Assembly: GCF_048537545.1 (NCBI RefSeq) | Contig: NZ_CP183218.1 | Reading direction: 5' to 3' (one strand) | Length of the DNA: 64,000 bases | DNA from: Chania fonticola_B | Lineage (GTDB): Bacteria; Pseudomonadota; Gammaproteobacteria; Enterobacterales; Enterobacteriaceae | Shown here: piece by piece, positions 16,092 to 25,029 of the stretch | Numbering within the stretch: the stretch's first letter is position 1 | Layout: each line of letters opens with the position of its first letter | The notes under the pieces: generated by a model | Databases searched by the model: none | Told to the model about the DNA's origin: nothing | What the model saw: the letters and a program-made list of their open reading frames with translations, nothing else | Translations under genes and position numbers: made by a program

Positions 16092-17753
16092 TTACAGAGC
16101 GGCCTCTATACGGGCGTTGACCTGTTCCCGCAGCCGCAGTAGCACAGAGGCTTGATGAGGGTAACGTTTGAAGGTGATGCGCATCCCCAGCTCTTGATCG
16201 ATCAACTGCTCCACCGTGGCGCGATCGGTCAGGCTCTCCAACAACTGCAAGGCCCGCAGATCCTGCAACCCCTGATGGAATACCCGCAAACGCAGCGACT
16301 CTATCGGCATGAAATTCGGCCCAGGGTAAACCACAAAAGGATCGCCAGAGGGGAAGGCGTTGCCGCTGTCGGTAACCGCATAAGGATTCAGTTTCTCCCG
16401 GGAATGGCTGCTGTTATAGAAGTTGTAGCCCCAGTGGAGGAAACCGCTGATGTTATAGAGGTAAAGCTGGATACCCAGAATGCGGTTGCGGGCCGAAGGC
16501 TGGGCAAAGAAGCGGTTGGCTACCTCGGTTCTTTGCACGCAGCAGTAATAGGCCCACAGCTGCGGGATTTGATGCTCGAGGAATGGCTCGATATGATCGG
16601 TGGCGACTACCGGAGTTTCTACCAACCCACGCTGATAGAAGTCAAAGTCGGAGAGTGCATCGAAGGTACGGAACCCCTCTAGCAACGGCTGCAGCGAATC
16701 GCTGGCACGTTGGTAGGCGGCGATATTTTCCAGTTTAGGTTCATCCGAGATGTGGAACCACACCTGCCGTTGCAGAGCCCGTGCCCGGAACCAGCCGGTT
16801 AACGCTGGCATCAATGCCTGCAGAAACTGCTGATATTCGCTGCCGTGGGCATCGGTATGCCAACCAAACAGCGGCTGCATTTCCCCCGCGACCTCAACCA
16901 TAATTTTTGGCGCATGCGCTGCGCCCCATTGGGTAAACAGGTGGGCAATTTCGAAGTGTTCGATCCCCTCCTCCTGCGCCATCGCTACCCACTGCGCCAA
17001 TCGTTCAAAATCAAATTGGTAACCTGCAACGGTGCGTTTCACCCCAACCAACTGCACGGTGGTGCGTTCGCCACCGATGGCGGTATCCAGCGGCGGCGTA
17101 AAGATCGGCGTTAGCAGCATATTCACGCCATTTGCCACCGCGTTGCGGACCAAGTTACGCACCGCCTGCCAGTATTGCGGGCTGAACACTGCAATCTGGT
17201 AATAGTCCGCCAAACAGTCGGTATGTAGCCATTCGGTATGCAGCAGCCTCTGCTTTGGCAACGCGGCAGGCACCACATGCAGCGTCATACTGGCTGCGGC
17301 CAACTCTTCCCCCGTCTCTTGATCAAACAGCCGCAGCGTTAGCGGATAGTCGCCACCGGCAATACCCTGTGCTGGCGGCGTAAAGGTCAGCCACAGGCTA
17401 GCGTAATAACGGCAGGCGGCAAAAAAACGCCGATCCTGGATGGGCATCAGCGGGTCGGGAAATAGGCCAGGCTCGGTCGTCAGATAGTTCTCATCGGCCT
17501 CGGCATAACAGGGAAAATGGCTGGGCACCGACTGCACATGGCGCACGCTGATATCATCGGCCAATTGCCCCTCAAGTTGATAACGTAATTCCCGGCGGGT
17601 TTCATTATCCTCGCGGTACAGACAATACACGCCTTGCCATGAGAGGGTTTCATTATTCAGGCAGCTGAATTGGTTTTGCTGTTCTACCTGCGGTGCGGCT
17701 TGACGATGAAATACCTTCTCCAGGCAATGGGTAAATAGTAGCGTGAGACGCAT
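16092..17753 (-). CDS. DUF4091 / GH123-like glycoside hydrolase
   Basis: 553-residue protein resembling the DUF4091 family, which shares a fold with glycoside hydrolase family 123 beta-N-acetylgalactosaminidases. A beta-sandwich-like N-terminal part (about 1-165) precedes a barrel-like region. The acidic pair D337-E338 in WFHISDEPKLEN matches the GH123 catalytic Asp-Glu arrangement, in which Glu is the acid and the substrate acetamido group helps. FLHWGYNFY and VYPGPN in the last third are also family-typical. There is no signal peptide, so it should act in the cytoplasm on an imported glycoside. It is divergent from a sugar ABC transporter operon whose control region it shares. Activity and substrate are inferred. 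Confidence 0.7.
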   Translation of the reverse strand: MRLTLLFTHCLEKVFHRQAAPQVEQQNQFSCLNNETLSWQGVYCLYREDNETRRELRYQLEGQLADDISVRHVQSVPSHFPCYAEADENYLTTEPGLFPDPLMPIQDRRFFAACRYYASLWLTFTPPAQGIAGGDYPLTLRLFDQETGEELAAASMTLHVVPAALPKQRLLHTEWLHTDCLADYYQIAVFSPQYWQAVRNLVRNAVANGVNMLLTPIFTPPLDTAIGGERTTVQLVGVKRTVAGYQFDFERLAQWVAMAQEEGIEHFEIAHLFTQWGAAHAPKIMVEVAGEMQPLFGWHTDAHGSEYQQFLQALMPALTGWFRARALQRQVWFHISDEPKLENIAAYQRASDSLQPLLEGFRTFDALSDFDFYQRGLVETPVVATDHIEPFLEHQIPQLWAYYCCVQRTEVANRFFAQPSARNRILGIQLYLYNISGFLHWGYNFYNSSHSREKLNPYAVTDSGNAFPSGDPFVVYPGPNFMPIESLRLRVFHQGLQDLRALQLLESLTDRATVEQLIDQELGMRITFKRYPHQASVLLRLREQVNARIEAAL

Positions 17754-18058
17754 AATAGCTGCCCTGTATTATTTTACGGTGGGATTGAATTAATTTCAGG
17801 CTAGCGCGTTTTTTCACCACAGGCAATATAGGCCAACGAAAAAAGCTAGCGAATGCCCTCTCGCCCGGCAAAAAATTAATTTTTTTGTTTATTTGCATCA
17901 CAAAAATGAAAGATGCCGCGGCCTGCACAATAAAAACGTTTTTAATCCCCATTATGGTGCAAGGGTTATCAGTTAATCCTATGACCCCAGCAAGCCATAA
18001 CTGCCGCCCGACAACGGATTTTCGCCGTTCGACATTAACAATTCATCAACAAAAAAGC

Positions 18059-18104
18059 CTTTCGGTTGGTGGCTTTGACCTTTCGTTGTTAACAACAGTG
18101 AAAG
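18059..18104. promoter_or_regulatory. Putative DeoR-family (AgaR-like) operator cluster
   Basis: Direct repeats CTTTCGGTTGG (18059-18069), CTTTG (18073-18077) and CTTTCGTTG (18080-18088), then an inverted GAAAG (18100-18104). The last two units flank the palindrome GTTGTTAACAAC. Direct CTTTC repeats are the hallmark of AgaR-type operators. The same units recur upstream of the DeoR gene at 24830-24946. The cluster sits just upstream of the -35 element. Confidence 0.65.
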
Positions 18105-18137
18105 ATACGCGCCCCATTTTTGGGCAAAAAGGCTGCA

Positions 18138-18166
18138 TTGACACATTGAAAGTTAAGGGATAGAAA
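18138..18166 (+). promoter_or_regulatory. Promoter of the sugar ABC operon
   Basis: A perfect -35 TTGACA (18138-18143), a 17-base spacer and a -10-like TAGAAA (18161-18166) lie about 50 bases upstream of the binding-protein gene. Confidence 0.6.
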
Positions 18167-18215
18167 GAAATCACGTTCACCAAAAAATGTATTCGCCAAC
18201 ACCGAGGGTAAAGCA

Positions 18216-19469
18216 ATGTCACCTAGAAAAAACGCCGGACGTTTTCTGTTGCATTCCGCTGTTGCAGCCGCTTTATTGTTGCCGACCATGTTATATGCCG
18301 CCGACCAGATAACATTGCGTTATGCGGTTTGGGATCGAAACCAATTACCTGCCGAACAGGAAATTGCCAAGCGATTTGAGAAGGCCAACCCGAATATCAA
18401 AGTGGAAATAGAATTAACGCCCGCCGCACAATACTTTGTTAAATTAGACTCCGCCGCTGCCGGCGGTGTCGCACCGGATATATTCTGGATTAACATGCCC
18501 TATTTTGTGCAATATGCCAAAAACGGCATTATGCAACCGCTGGGCGATTATTTAAAAGACGGCACGGTCAATCTGGATAATATCGTTGCCAGCTCCGTTA
18601 AGGCTTATCAATACGACGGCCAGCAGATGGCCATCCCGCGCGACGTCGACTCCATCGCCGTGTGGTACAACAAAAAACTGTTCGATCAGGCTGGCGTCAG
18701 CTATCCCACCAGCGACTGGACCTGGGATGACATGAAGAAGAAGGCCGCCGAATTGCAAACCGGCCTGAAGGGCAGCGCCTTCCCGCTGGTGATGGATCTC
18801 AGCATCGACGGCCAGGACAGCTATATGAACCTGCTGTTCCAGAAAGGCAATCATATCGTGCCAAAAGATGGCCAACCGACCGATATCGCCAACGACAACG
18901 CCATCTGGGTCTACCAGCAGCTACAAGGGATGATGAAAGACGGCCTGATGCCGACCGCCCAGCAGATGAGCGAAGTGAAGACCGAGAACATTTTCCAGTC
19001 CAACCGCGCCGCCATGGTGTATGCCGGTTCCTGGCTGGCCGCACCGTTCGCCAACAATCCGCTGATCAACGACCATATCGGCGTGGTGATGATGCCGAAG
19101 ATCGAGCGCCAGTCTGGCGTGGCTCACAGCCTGGCCTATGCCATGTCCGCCAAGAGTAACCACAAGCCAGAAGCCTGGAAGTACATCGAGTTTATGAGCA
19201 GCGAAGCCTCGCAGGCCACTTTGGCGAAAGTGGTGATCCCGGCCAACAAGGTCGCGGCTAAAGCCTGGGTGGAGGAAGTCAAAAAGGTTGACGTCAGCCC
19301 GTACATCCAAACGCTGGAAGTGACCGAGGCCTATCCAACCGCAGGCACCAACACGCCGAAGTGGCAAAACATGTGGATCGGCAGCCTGAAGAAAATCTTT
19401 ATGGGCGCGGATGCCCGTACGGAAATGGATAAATCGATCAAGAAGATCGAACGCATCATGGAGCAGTAA
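18216..19469 (+). CDS. Sugar ABC transporter, periplasmic binding protein
   Basis: 417-residue family 1 (MalE/UgpB-like) solute-binding protein. A signal peptide (hydrophobic stretch LLHSAVAAALLLPTMLYAA, cleavage near residue 29) is followed by ITLRYAVWDRNQLPAEQEIA, the usual opening of this family. A GAGGG site precedes the ATG. It heads the operon and is separated from the first permease by a strong hairpin. It delivers a sugar or oligosaccharide to the permease pair at 19548-21318; the ligand is not evident from sequence, but the neighbours suggest an amino-sugar glycoside. Confidence 0.9.
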   Translation: MSPRKNAGRFLLHSAVAAALLLPTMLYAADQITLRYAVWDRNQLPAEQEIAKRFEKANPNIKVEIELTPAAQYFVKLDSAAAGGVAPDIFWINMPYFVQYAKNGIMQPLGDYLKDGTVNLDNIVASSVKAYQYDGQQMAIPRDVDSIAVWYNKKLFDQAGVSYPTSDWTWDDMKKKAAELQTGLKGSAFPLVMDLSIDGQDSYMNLLFQKGNHIVPKDGQPTDIANDNAIWVYQQLQGMMKDGLMPTAQQMSEVKTENIFQSNRAAMVYAGSWLAAPFANNPLINDHIGVVMMPKIERQSGVAHSLAYAMSAKSNHKPEAWKYIEFMSSEASQATLAKVVIPANKVAAKAWVEEVKKVDVSPYIQTLEVTEAYPTAGTNTPKWQNMWIGSLKKIFMGADARTEMDKSIKKIERIMEQ

Positions 19470-19475
19470 TTCCCC

Positions 19476-19513
19476 CCGCTGCGACCTACCTACCCGAGGG
19501 TAGGTCGCAGCGG
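19476..19513 (+). repeat. Intercistronic hairpin after the binding-protein gene
   Basis: A perfect 15-bp GC-rich stem (CCGCTGCGACCTACC, 19476-19490; complement 19499-19513) begins six bases after the stop. There is no T-tract, so it more likely protects the upstream mRNA and lowers expression of the permease genes, as the malE-malF repeat does, than acts as a full terminator. Confidence 0.7.
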
Positions 19514-19547
19514 AAACACTGAGCAGTCAAAGGTGAGGAATGGCGAC

Positions 19548-20489
19548 ATGTCGCTGGCAGAAACGGCTACGGCCAACATAAAACAGGCAAAGAGCAAACC
19601 TCGTGCCGCATTAAGCCGTCTGGAGCGAGCCGAACGCTTCTGGGGCTGGGTGATGATCCTGCCGCTGGTGATCGGCCTGACGGTATTTTACTTCATCCCG
19701 TTTTTACAGAACATTTTTTACAGCTTTACCGACCTCAACCAGTTTATGAGCTGGACGACCATCAGCTTTGACAACTACATCAACCTGTTTGAGGACGATG
19801 ACTTCTATACCGCCGCCTTCAACACCCTGTTTTATGTGGTGGTGTGCGTGCCGGTGATCCTGCTGCTGTCGTTGCTGCTGGCGATTGGGCTGAACCAGAA
19901 CATTCGTGGCAAAGCGTTGTTGCGCACCCTGCTGTTTCTACCGGCGGTGACCATGCCTGCCGCAGTGGCAATGGTGTGGCAGTGGTTGTTCAACAAGGAT
20001 TTTGGCCTGATTAACCAGGGGCTAAACCTGTTGCATATTACGCCGGTCGCCTGGCTCTCCGATCCGGACGTGGTACGCATCAGCGTGTCCATCATCATTA
20101 TCTGGTCGTCGCTGGCGCTGAAAATCATCATCCTGCTGGCCGGTTTGCAAAGCATCCCCCGTCAGCTGTATGAAGCCGCCGATATCGACGGTATCAGCAC
20201 CCTGCGCCGTTTCTTCTTTATCACGCTGCCGATGATGGTGCCGACGCTGTTCTTTGTATCGGTAATGAGCTTTATCGAGATCCTGCAAATCTTCGACGTG
20301 GTGTTCCTGATGTTCGACCGCGCCCTGGTGGAAGGTGACGTGATGACCATCACCAATCTGTTCTACAAATACGCTTTCTATCTGCAGGAGAAAGGTTACG
20401 CCTCTGCCATTACCGTGGTGCTGTTCGCCGTGACGCTTGTGATCACACTGGTGCAGATGGCGATCGGCAAACGCCTGAGAGTGAGCTGA
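19548..20489 (+). CDS. Sugar ABC transporter permease (MalF type)
   Basis: 313-residue inner-membrane permease with six predicted helices and the binding-protein-dependent EAA loop (YEAADIDGISTLRRFFFITLP, about residues 205-225). The frame can start at GTG 19533, but ATG 19548 has GAGG nine bases upstream and is preferred. It pairs with the permease at 20500. Confidence 0.9.
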   Translation: MSLAETATANIKQAKSKPRAALSRLERAERFWGWVMILPLVIGLTVFYFIPFLQNIFYSFTDLNQFMSWTTISFDNYINLFEDDDFYTAAFNTLFYVVVCVPVILLLSLLLAIGLNQNIRGKALLRTLLFLPAVTMPAAVAMVWQWLFNKDFGLINQGLNLLHITPVAWLSDPDVVRISVSIIIIWSSLALKIIILLAGLQSIPRQLYEAADIDGISTLRRFFFITLPMMVPTLFFVSVMSFIEILQIFDVVFLMFDRALVEGDVMTITNLFYKYAFYLQEKGYASAITVVLFAVTLVITLVQMAIGKRLRVS

Positions 20490-20499
20490 GGAGCCATTG

Positions 20500-21318
20500 A
20501 TGACGATAAGCAAACGAGCCCTGGTCTATCTGTTTATGACGCTGGCGGCGCTGGCCTCGGTGGTGCCCTTTATCTGGATGCTGGTGACTTCGCTGAAAAC
20601 CCAGGCCGAAAGCATCCAGATCCCGCTGACCCTGCTGCCGGAAAACCCCAGCTTGCAGGCCTACGGCAAGATCATGCGCGAGATCCCTTTCGCGGATTTT
20701 TATATCAACTCACTGCTGGCCACCTTCTCCACCGTGACGCTGCAAATGGTGATCGCCACCATGGCCGCGTATGGCTTCTCTCGCCTGCACTTTCGTGGCC
20801 GTGACGCGGTGTTTCTGGTGTGCATCTCGATCCTGATGGTGCCGGGCCAGGCATTTCTGATCCCGCAGTTCCTGGTAGTGCAGAAGATGGGGCTGGTCAA
20901 CAGCATTACCGGCCTGGTGCTGCCGGGGATCTTCAGCATTTACGCCACCTTCCTGCTGCGGCAGTTCTTCCTGGCAGTCCCTAAGGAGATGGAGGAAGCG
21001 GCGCTGATCGACGGCTACAGCTACTTCGCCATCTTCTGGCGCATCATGCTGCCGCTGATCCGCCCCGGCATCATCGCCTGCATCATCATTAACGGCTTGT
21101 GGAGCTGGAATAACCTGATGTGGCCATTGATCGTCAACACCACCACCGAAAAATTGACTCTGCCAGTGGGGTTGGCTTCGCTGTCCAGCCGTGCCGGAGT
21201 GGAATACCCGCTGCTGATGGCCGGTGCCTTGATGGCGGTGATCCCGATGCTGATGCTGTTCATTCTTTTCCAACGTTATTTCATCCAGGGCATCGCCAGC
21301 GCTGGCGTTAAAGGCTAA
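20500..21318 (+). CDS. Sugar ABC transporter permease (MalG type)
   Basis: 272-residue inner-membrane permease with the EAA loop EEAALIDGYSYFAIFWRIMLP. A TTG immediately before the ATG is an alternative start; GAGGAG is six bases upstream of the ATG. It is second of the two permeases and ten bases after the first. Confidence 0.9.
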   Translation: MTISKRALVYLFMTLAALASVVPFIWMLVTSLKTQAESIQIPLTLLPENPSLQAYGKIMREIPFADFYINSLLATFSTVTLQMVIATMAAYGFSRLHFRGRDAVFLVCISILMVPGQAFLIPQFLVVQKMGLVNSITGLVLPGIFSIYATFLLRQFFLAVPKEMEEAALIDGYSYFAIFWRIMLPLIRPGIIACIIINGLWSWNNLMWPLIVNTTTEKLTLPVGLASLSSRAGVEYPLLMAGALMAVIPMLMLFILFQRYFIQGIASAGVKG

Positions 21319-21342
21319 CCGCGAACAATAAGGTAAACAGAC

Positions 21343-22479
21343 ATGGCCGGTATTCAATTAAACAGTGTGAAAAAGGTCTATCCCAACGGTTTCCGGGCGT
21401 TGCATGGCGTGGATCTGGATATCAAGGACGGTGAGTTTATGGTGTTTGTCGGCCCGTCCGGCTGTGCCAAATCCACCCTGCTGCGCATGATCGCCGGGCT
21501 GGAAAGCGTCAGCGAAGGCCAAATCATGATCCACGACCGCTGCGTTAACGACACCATGCCCAAAGATCGCGGCATCGCCATGGTGTTTCAGAACTATGCG
21601 CTCTACCCGCATATGACCGTCTACAAGAATATGGCCTTTGGTCTGATTGGTAAAGAGAGCAAGGCTGAAATCGACCGGCGGGTACAGGATGCTGCCGAGA
21701 AGCTGGAAATCACCAATCTGCTGCATCGCAAACCCGGCCAGCTCTCCGGTGGCCAGTGCCAGCGCGTGGCAGTTGGGCGTGCCATCGTGCGTAAACCCAA
21801 GGTGTTTCTGTTCGACGAGCCGCTCTCCAACCTGGATGCCAAACTGCGCGTTTCCATGCGCGTGCAACTCATCGAACTGCACAACCGACTGAAACAGGAA
21901 GGCGCCGCCGCCACCATGGTGTATGTGACGCACGATCAGGTCGAGGCGATGACCATGGGCGACCGCATCTGCGTGATGAATCGGGGCACCATCATGCAGG
22001 TAGACAAGCCAATCAACCTGTATCACCACCCCGCCAACCGCTTTGTCGCCGAGTTTATCGGCAGCCCGTCGATGAACCTGCACGACCTGGACTTGCTGCG
22101 TAATGCTCAGGGAACACAGCTGCGTATCGACGATCGCTATCTGCTGACCCTGCCGCCCGCGCTGGAAAAACAGTTGGAAGACTATCCGCACCAGCGCGTT
22201 TGCCTGGGTATTCGCCCTGAAGCGCTGCGCCTGTGTGCTGCTGGTACCCAAAACTGTTTCCCGGCCCGTATCGCCACCATTGAACGCATGGGCAACGAAG
22301 AGTTGCTGCACTGTGAACTGGCCGGATTACGCTTCGTGCTGCGGATTGCGTCTCAGCCAGACTGGGAACCGAGCATCGGCGAACAGATCCATTTGACGTT
22401 TGATTTGGCCCGCGCCCACCTGTTCGATCAGGCCAGCGGTGACAACCTGAATAATAACGCTACCCAGTCACTGGGATAA
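21343..22479 (+). CDS. Sugar ABC transporter ATPase (UgpC/MsmK type)
   Basis: 378-residue ATPase with an N-terminal nucleotide-binding domain and a C-terminal TOBE-type domain (from about residue 240). Walker A reads GPSGCAKST: the glycine normally before the catalytic lysine is alanine (A42, codon GCC). The signature is LSGGQCQRVAVGRA (Cys where Arg is usual), Walker B VFLFDEPLSNLDAKLR, and the switch histidine is in YVTHDQVEAMTM. All other catalytic residues are present, so activity is likely. It energises the importer at 19548-21318. Confidence 0.92.
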   Translation: MAGIQLNSVKKVYPNGFRALHGVDLDIKDGEFMVFVGPSGCAKSTLLRMIAGLESVSEGQIMIHDRCVNDTMPKDRGIAMVFQNYALYPHMTVYKNMAFGLIGKESKAEIDRRVQDAAEKLEITNLLHRKPGQLSGGQCQRVAVGRAIVRKPKVFLFDEPLSNLDAKLRVSMRVQLIELHNRLKQEGAAATMVYVTHDQVEAMTMGDRICVMNRGTIMQVDKPINLYHHPANRFVAEFIGSPSMNLHDLDLLRNAQGTQLRIDDRYLLTLPPALEKQLEDYPHQRVCLGIRPEALRLCAAGTQNCFPARIATIERMGNEELLHCELAGLRFVLRIASQPDWEPSIGEQIHLTFDLARAHLFDQASGDNLNNNATQSLG

Positions 22480-22496
22480 TTTGGGAGTACTTTGCA

Positions 22497-23768
22497 ATGT
22501 CTAATGACTTTACTGGCCGTCCGGTACGCGTGTTGGTGATTGGTGCCGGTGCTCGTGGGGAGATTTACTCTCGCTATGCATTGGCTCACCCAGAACTGAT
22601 GCAGGTGGTGGCGGTCGCTGAACCGCGCGATACCTATCGCCAGCAGTTTGTAGCCCAGCACGACATCTCGCCCGAAAACGTCTTTACCGACTGGCAGCAG
22701 GCCGTGGCGGCAGGCAAACTGGCCGATGCGGTGATGATTTGCACCCAAGATACCCTGCATCTGGCACCGGCCCTGGCCTTCGCCAAACAGGGTTATCACA
22801 TGCTGCTGGAGAAACCGCTGTCACCTGATGCCAGTGAGTGCCGCACCATCGTTGAAGAAGTGGAGCGCCAGGGGATCATCTTCTCCGTCGGGCACGTGCT
22901 GCGCTATACCCGCTATACCCAGAAACTCAAGCAACTGCTGCGTGATAAGGTCATTGGCGACATCGTTAGCCTGCAACATCTGGAACCGGTGGGCTATTGG
23001 CATCAGGCCCACTCTTTCGTGCGTGGCAACTGGCGCAACGACCAGCAGGCAGCCTTTATGCTGCTGCAAAAATCCTGTCACGATATTGACTGGATCCGTT
23101 ACGTGATGGATACGCCTTGCGAGCAGGTCAGCTCATTCGGTGGATTACGCCACTTCCGCCAGGAAAACCAGCCTCGGGGCGCAGCGGATAACTGCCTGGA
23201 CTGCGGTGTTGAGGCCGAATGCCCCTATTCCGCCAAACGCATCTACCTTGGCGAAAACCACAAGGCAACGCCGGGCTTCCTGCGGGTGCTGACGCCAGAA
23301 GTCGATCAGGAACATCTGGTCGCCGCGCTGCGCAACGGCCCTTATGGTCGCTGTGTCTACCGCTGTGATAACAACGTGGTGGATCATCAGGTGGTGAATA
23401 TGCAGTTTAGCGGTGGCCGCACCGCCGCCTTTACCATGACCGCCTTTACCAAAATGGAAGATCGCAAAACGCGCATTTTTGGCAGCCAGGGATGCCTGGA
23501 GGGCGATGGCCGCTACATCCGCATCACCTCCTTCCTTGACGACCGCGAAACGCTGTATGACGTGGACGAGGCCGAAGACCTGCACACCATGTCTGGCCAT
23601 GGCGGCGGCGATTATTATCTGATGCAGCACTTTATCGCTGCCGTGCGCGCCAACGATCCTTCGCAGGTGCTGTCTGGCCCGCAGGAAACGTTGCAGAGCC
23701 ACCTGATGGTCTTTGCAGCCGAACGCGCCCGCCGGGAAAGCGCCGTCATCACCTTGGGTGAGGAGTAA
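22497..23768 (+). CDS. Gfo/Idh/MocA-family oxidoreductase
   Basis: 423-residue NAD(P)-dependent sugar oxidoreductase. The Rossmann motif VLVIGAGARGEIYSRYA is at the N-terminus, the EKPLSPD motif (catalytic lysine) near residue 106, and KSCHDIDWIRY with the conserved Asp-His near residue 185-200. A cysteine cluster (NCLDCGVEAECPYSAKR) is characteristic of one subgroup and may bind metal. It may oxidise, epimerise or form a 3-keto intermediate from the imported sugar. It lies 18 bases after the ATPase gene. A GH109-type glycosidase is an alternative within the same superfamily, with no direct support. Confidence 0.85.
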   Translation: MSNDFTGRPVRVLVIGAGARGEIYSRYALAHPELMQVVAVAEPRDTYRQQFVAQHDISPENVFTDWQQAVAAGKLADAVMICTQDTLHLAPALAFAKQGYHMLLEKPLSPDASECRTIVEEVERQGIIFSVGHVLRYTRYTQKLKQLLRDKVIGDIVSLQHLEPVGYWHQAHSFVRGNWRNDQQAAFMLLQKSCHDIDWIRYVMDTPCEQVSSFGGLRHFRQENQPRGAADNCLDCGVEAECPYSAKRIYLGENHKATPGFLRVLTPEVDQEHLVAALRNGPYGRCVYRCDNNVVDHQVVNMQFSGGRTAAFTMTAFTKMEDRKTRIFGSQGCLEGDGRYIRITSFLDDRETLYDVDEAEDLHTMSGHGGGDYYLMQHFIAAVRANDPSQVLSGPQETLQSHLMVFAAERARRESAVITLGEE

Positions 23769-23772
23769 AGCC

Positions 23773-24696
23773 GTGGCTACTCATGCTATGCGTTACGGTT
23801 TTGATATTGGCGGCACAAAAATCGAAATGGCCGCCTATGATGCCCAGTTGAATCAGGTGCTGTGCCAGCGTGTCAGTACACCCACCGGCGACTATCGCGA
23901 GTTTCTCGCCTGTATCGCGCAGTTGGTCAGCCAGGCCGATCGCAGCCTGCACACCCAAGGCAGCATCGGCATTGGCTTGCCGGGGATCACCGACCCACGC
24001 AGCCGCAAGCAGTTGGCGGTAAACGTGCCCTGCCTGACGGGCCACTGCCTGGCGGACGATCTCACTCAAGAGCTGTCGCGACCGGTAGAGATTGAAAACG
24101 ATTGCCGCTGTTTTGCACTTTCGGAGGCCAGCACGCCCCAGACCGAACGGTTGGAAGTGGTGTTTGGTGCCATCATCGGTACCGGCGCTGGCGGTGGGCT
24201 GGTGATGAACAAACGGCTCCACAAGGGCCGCAATGGGCTGGCTGGGGAATGGGGGCATACACCCATCTCGGCCCAGTTGGCTCAGCGTTACGATCTGCCG
24301 CTGTTTGTCTGCAACTGCGGCCTGACCGGCTGCTTTGAGCGTTATGTCTCCGGCAGCGGTCTGCTGGCCCTGAGCCAACACTTTGGCCATAGCGCCGCCA
24401 ACGTCCCGGCCCTGATCGCCAGTTACCGTCAGGGCGATCCGTTAGCGCAACACCTGATGGGGATTTACATCGATATCCTGGCCAGCGCGTTGGCCAACCT
24501 GCAACTACTGCTGGATGTGGATGCTTTCGTGTTAGGGGGCGGGCTTTCTAACGTAAGTGAACTCTATGCACAGTTGCCCGCCGCCATGTGCCGCTGGCTA
24601 CTGCCAGGGACAGAACCGGCGATGGTTTATCCCCCGGTGTATGGCGACAGCAGTGGCGTACGCGGTGCGGCACTGTTGCGCCAAAGCTGGCAATAA
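23773..24696 (+). CDS. ROK-family sugar kinase (NagK-like)
   Basis: 307-residue ROK protein without an HTH domain, so a kinase rather than a repressor. The ATP motif YGFDIGGTKIEM is at the start, the sugar-binding motif GEWGHTP follows, and the zinc motif is CNCGLTGCFERYVSG. The start is GTG 23773, seven bases after GAGGAG; the frame is open further upstream into the previous gene. By family it phosphorylates glucose, N-acetylglucosamine, mannose or similar sugars on C6. In this operon it would generate the 6-phosphate used by the SIS protein downstream. Confidence 0.88.
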   Translation: MATHAMRYGFDIGGTKIEMAAYDAQLNQVLCQRVSTPTGDYREFLACIAQLVSQADRSLHTQGSIGIGLPGITDPRSRKQLAVNVPCLTGHCLADDLTQELSRPVEIENDCRCFALSEASTPQTERLEVVFGAIIGTGAGGGLVMNKRLHKGRNGLAGEWGHTPISAQLAQRYDLPLFVCNCGLTGCFERYVSGSGLLALSQHFGHSAANVPALIASYRQGDPLAQHLMGIYIDILASALANLQLLLDVDAFVLGGGLSNVSELYAQLPAAMCRWLLPGTEPAMVYPPVYGDSSGVRGAALLRQSWQ

Positions 24697-24706
24697 AAAA
24701 TATAAG

Positions 24707-24743
24707 GAAAGCTCACCCGCATTATTCATCGTGGGTAGCTTTC
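24707..24743 (+). terminator. Hairpin after the ROK kinase gene
   Basis: GAAAGCTCACCC (24707-24718) pairs with GTGGGTAGCTTTC (24731-24743) with one mismatch or bulge. There is no clear T-tail, so termination may be partial and allow read-through into the DeoR gene. Confidence 0.45.
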
Positions 24744-24829
24744 ATCCACGGCGGAATTAATTGGCGCGGCAAAAGGGATATTAGCCGAATAAATAAGGCA
24801 TTACCGGTTTTCAGTTTATTTCCATGCGG

Positions 24830-24946
24830 CTTTCGATTGATGACCAACCGAAAGATGTGGCAACAATAACCGTTTGAAATATAAGATTATATTTAAATTT
24901 TTCGATTGCGTTGCGTGGTTTCGTTTGCTGTAATTTGCAACGAAAG
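24830..24946. promoter_or_regulatory. Putative DeoR-family operator cluster (autoregulatory)
   Basis: Five related boxes: CTTTCGATTG (24830-24839), the reverse of CTTTCGGTTGG (24844-24854), TTTTCGATTG (24899-24908), GTTTCGTTTG (24918-24927) and the reverse of CTTTCGTTG (24938-24946). The last two form an inverted pair TTTCGTT...AACGAAA. The 11-mer CTTTCGGTTGG and 9-mer CTTTCGTTG are identical to units at 18059 and 18080. Confidence 0.65.
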
Positions 24947-25029
24947 ACTGAAAATACGCCTGTAACGATTGCTGTGGCCCCTATGCCACGGCCGGGGTTT
25001 GCTACGGGTAAATCAGGAGTCAGCTATTC

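Larger units (their letters stand above)
17754..18215. other. Shared control region of the GH123-like gene and the ABC operon
   Basis: 462 bases without a gene between divergent transcripts. The left part is AT-rich. The right part contains CTTTC-type repeats (18059-18104) and a good promoter (18138-18166) reading right. The leftward promoter for the GH123-like gene is not clear. Confidence 0.6.
24697..25029. other. Control region upstream of the DeoR-type regulator
   Basis: 333 bases without a gene. It holds a hairpin after the kinase gene (24707-24743) and a cluster of CTTTCG(N)TTG boxes in both orientations (24830-24946). I see no clear promoter, though the TA-rich stretch around 24878-24895 is a candidate -10 region. 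Confidence 0.6.

Noticed and set aside
17890..17905. CRP-like half-site TTTGCATCACA near the GH123-like gene.
   Set aside because: Only the right arm (TCACA) is recognisable; the left arm matches poorly.
21358..22311. 317-residue frame on the minus strand inside the ABC ATPase gene.
   Set aside because: It is antisense to a strongly conserved gene, has histidine- and glutamine-rich shadow composition and no ribosome site.
22497..23768. GH109-type NAD-dependent glycosidase rather than an oxidoreductase.
   Set aside because: The sequence shows only general Gfo/Idh/MocA features (EKP, Rossmann) and a cysteine cluster; nothing specific to GH109.
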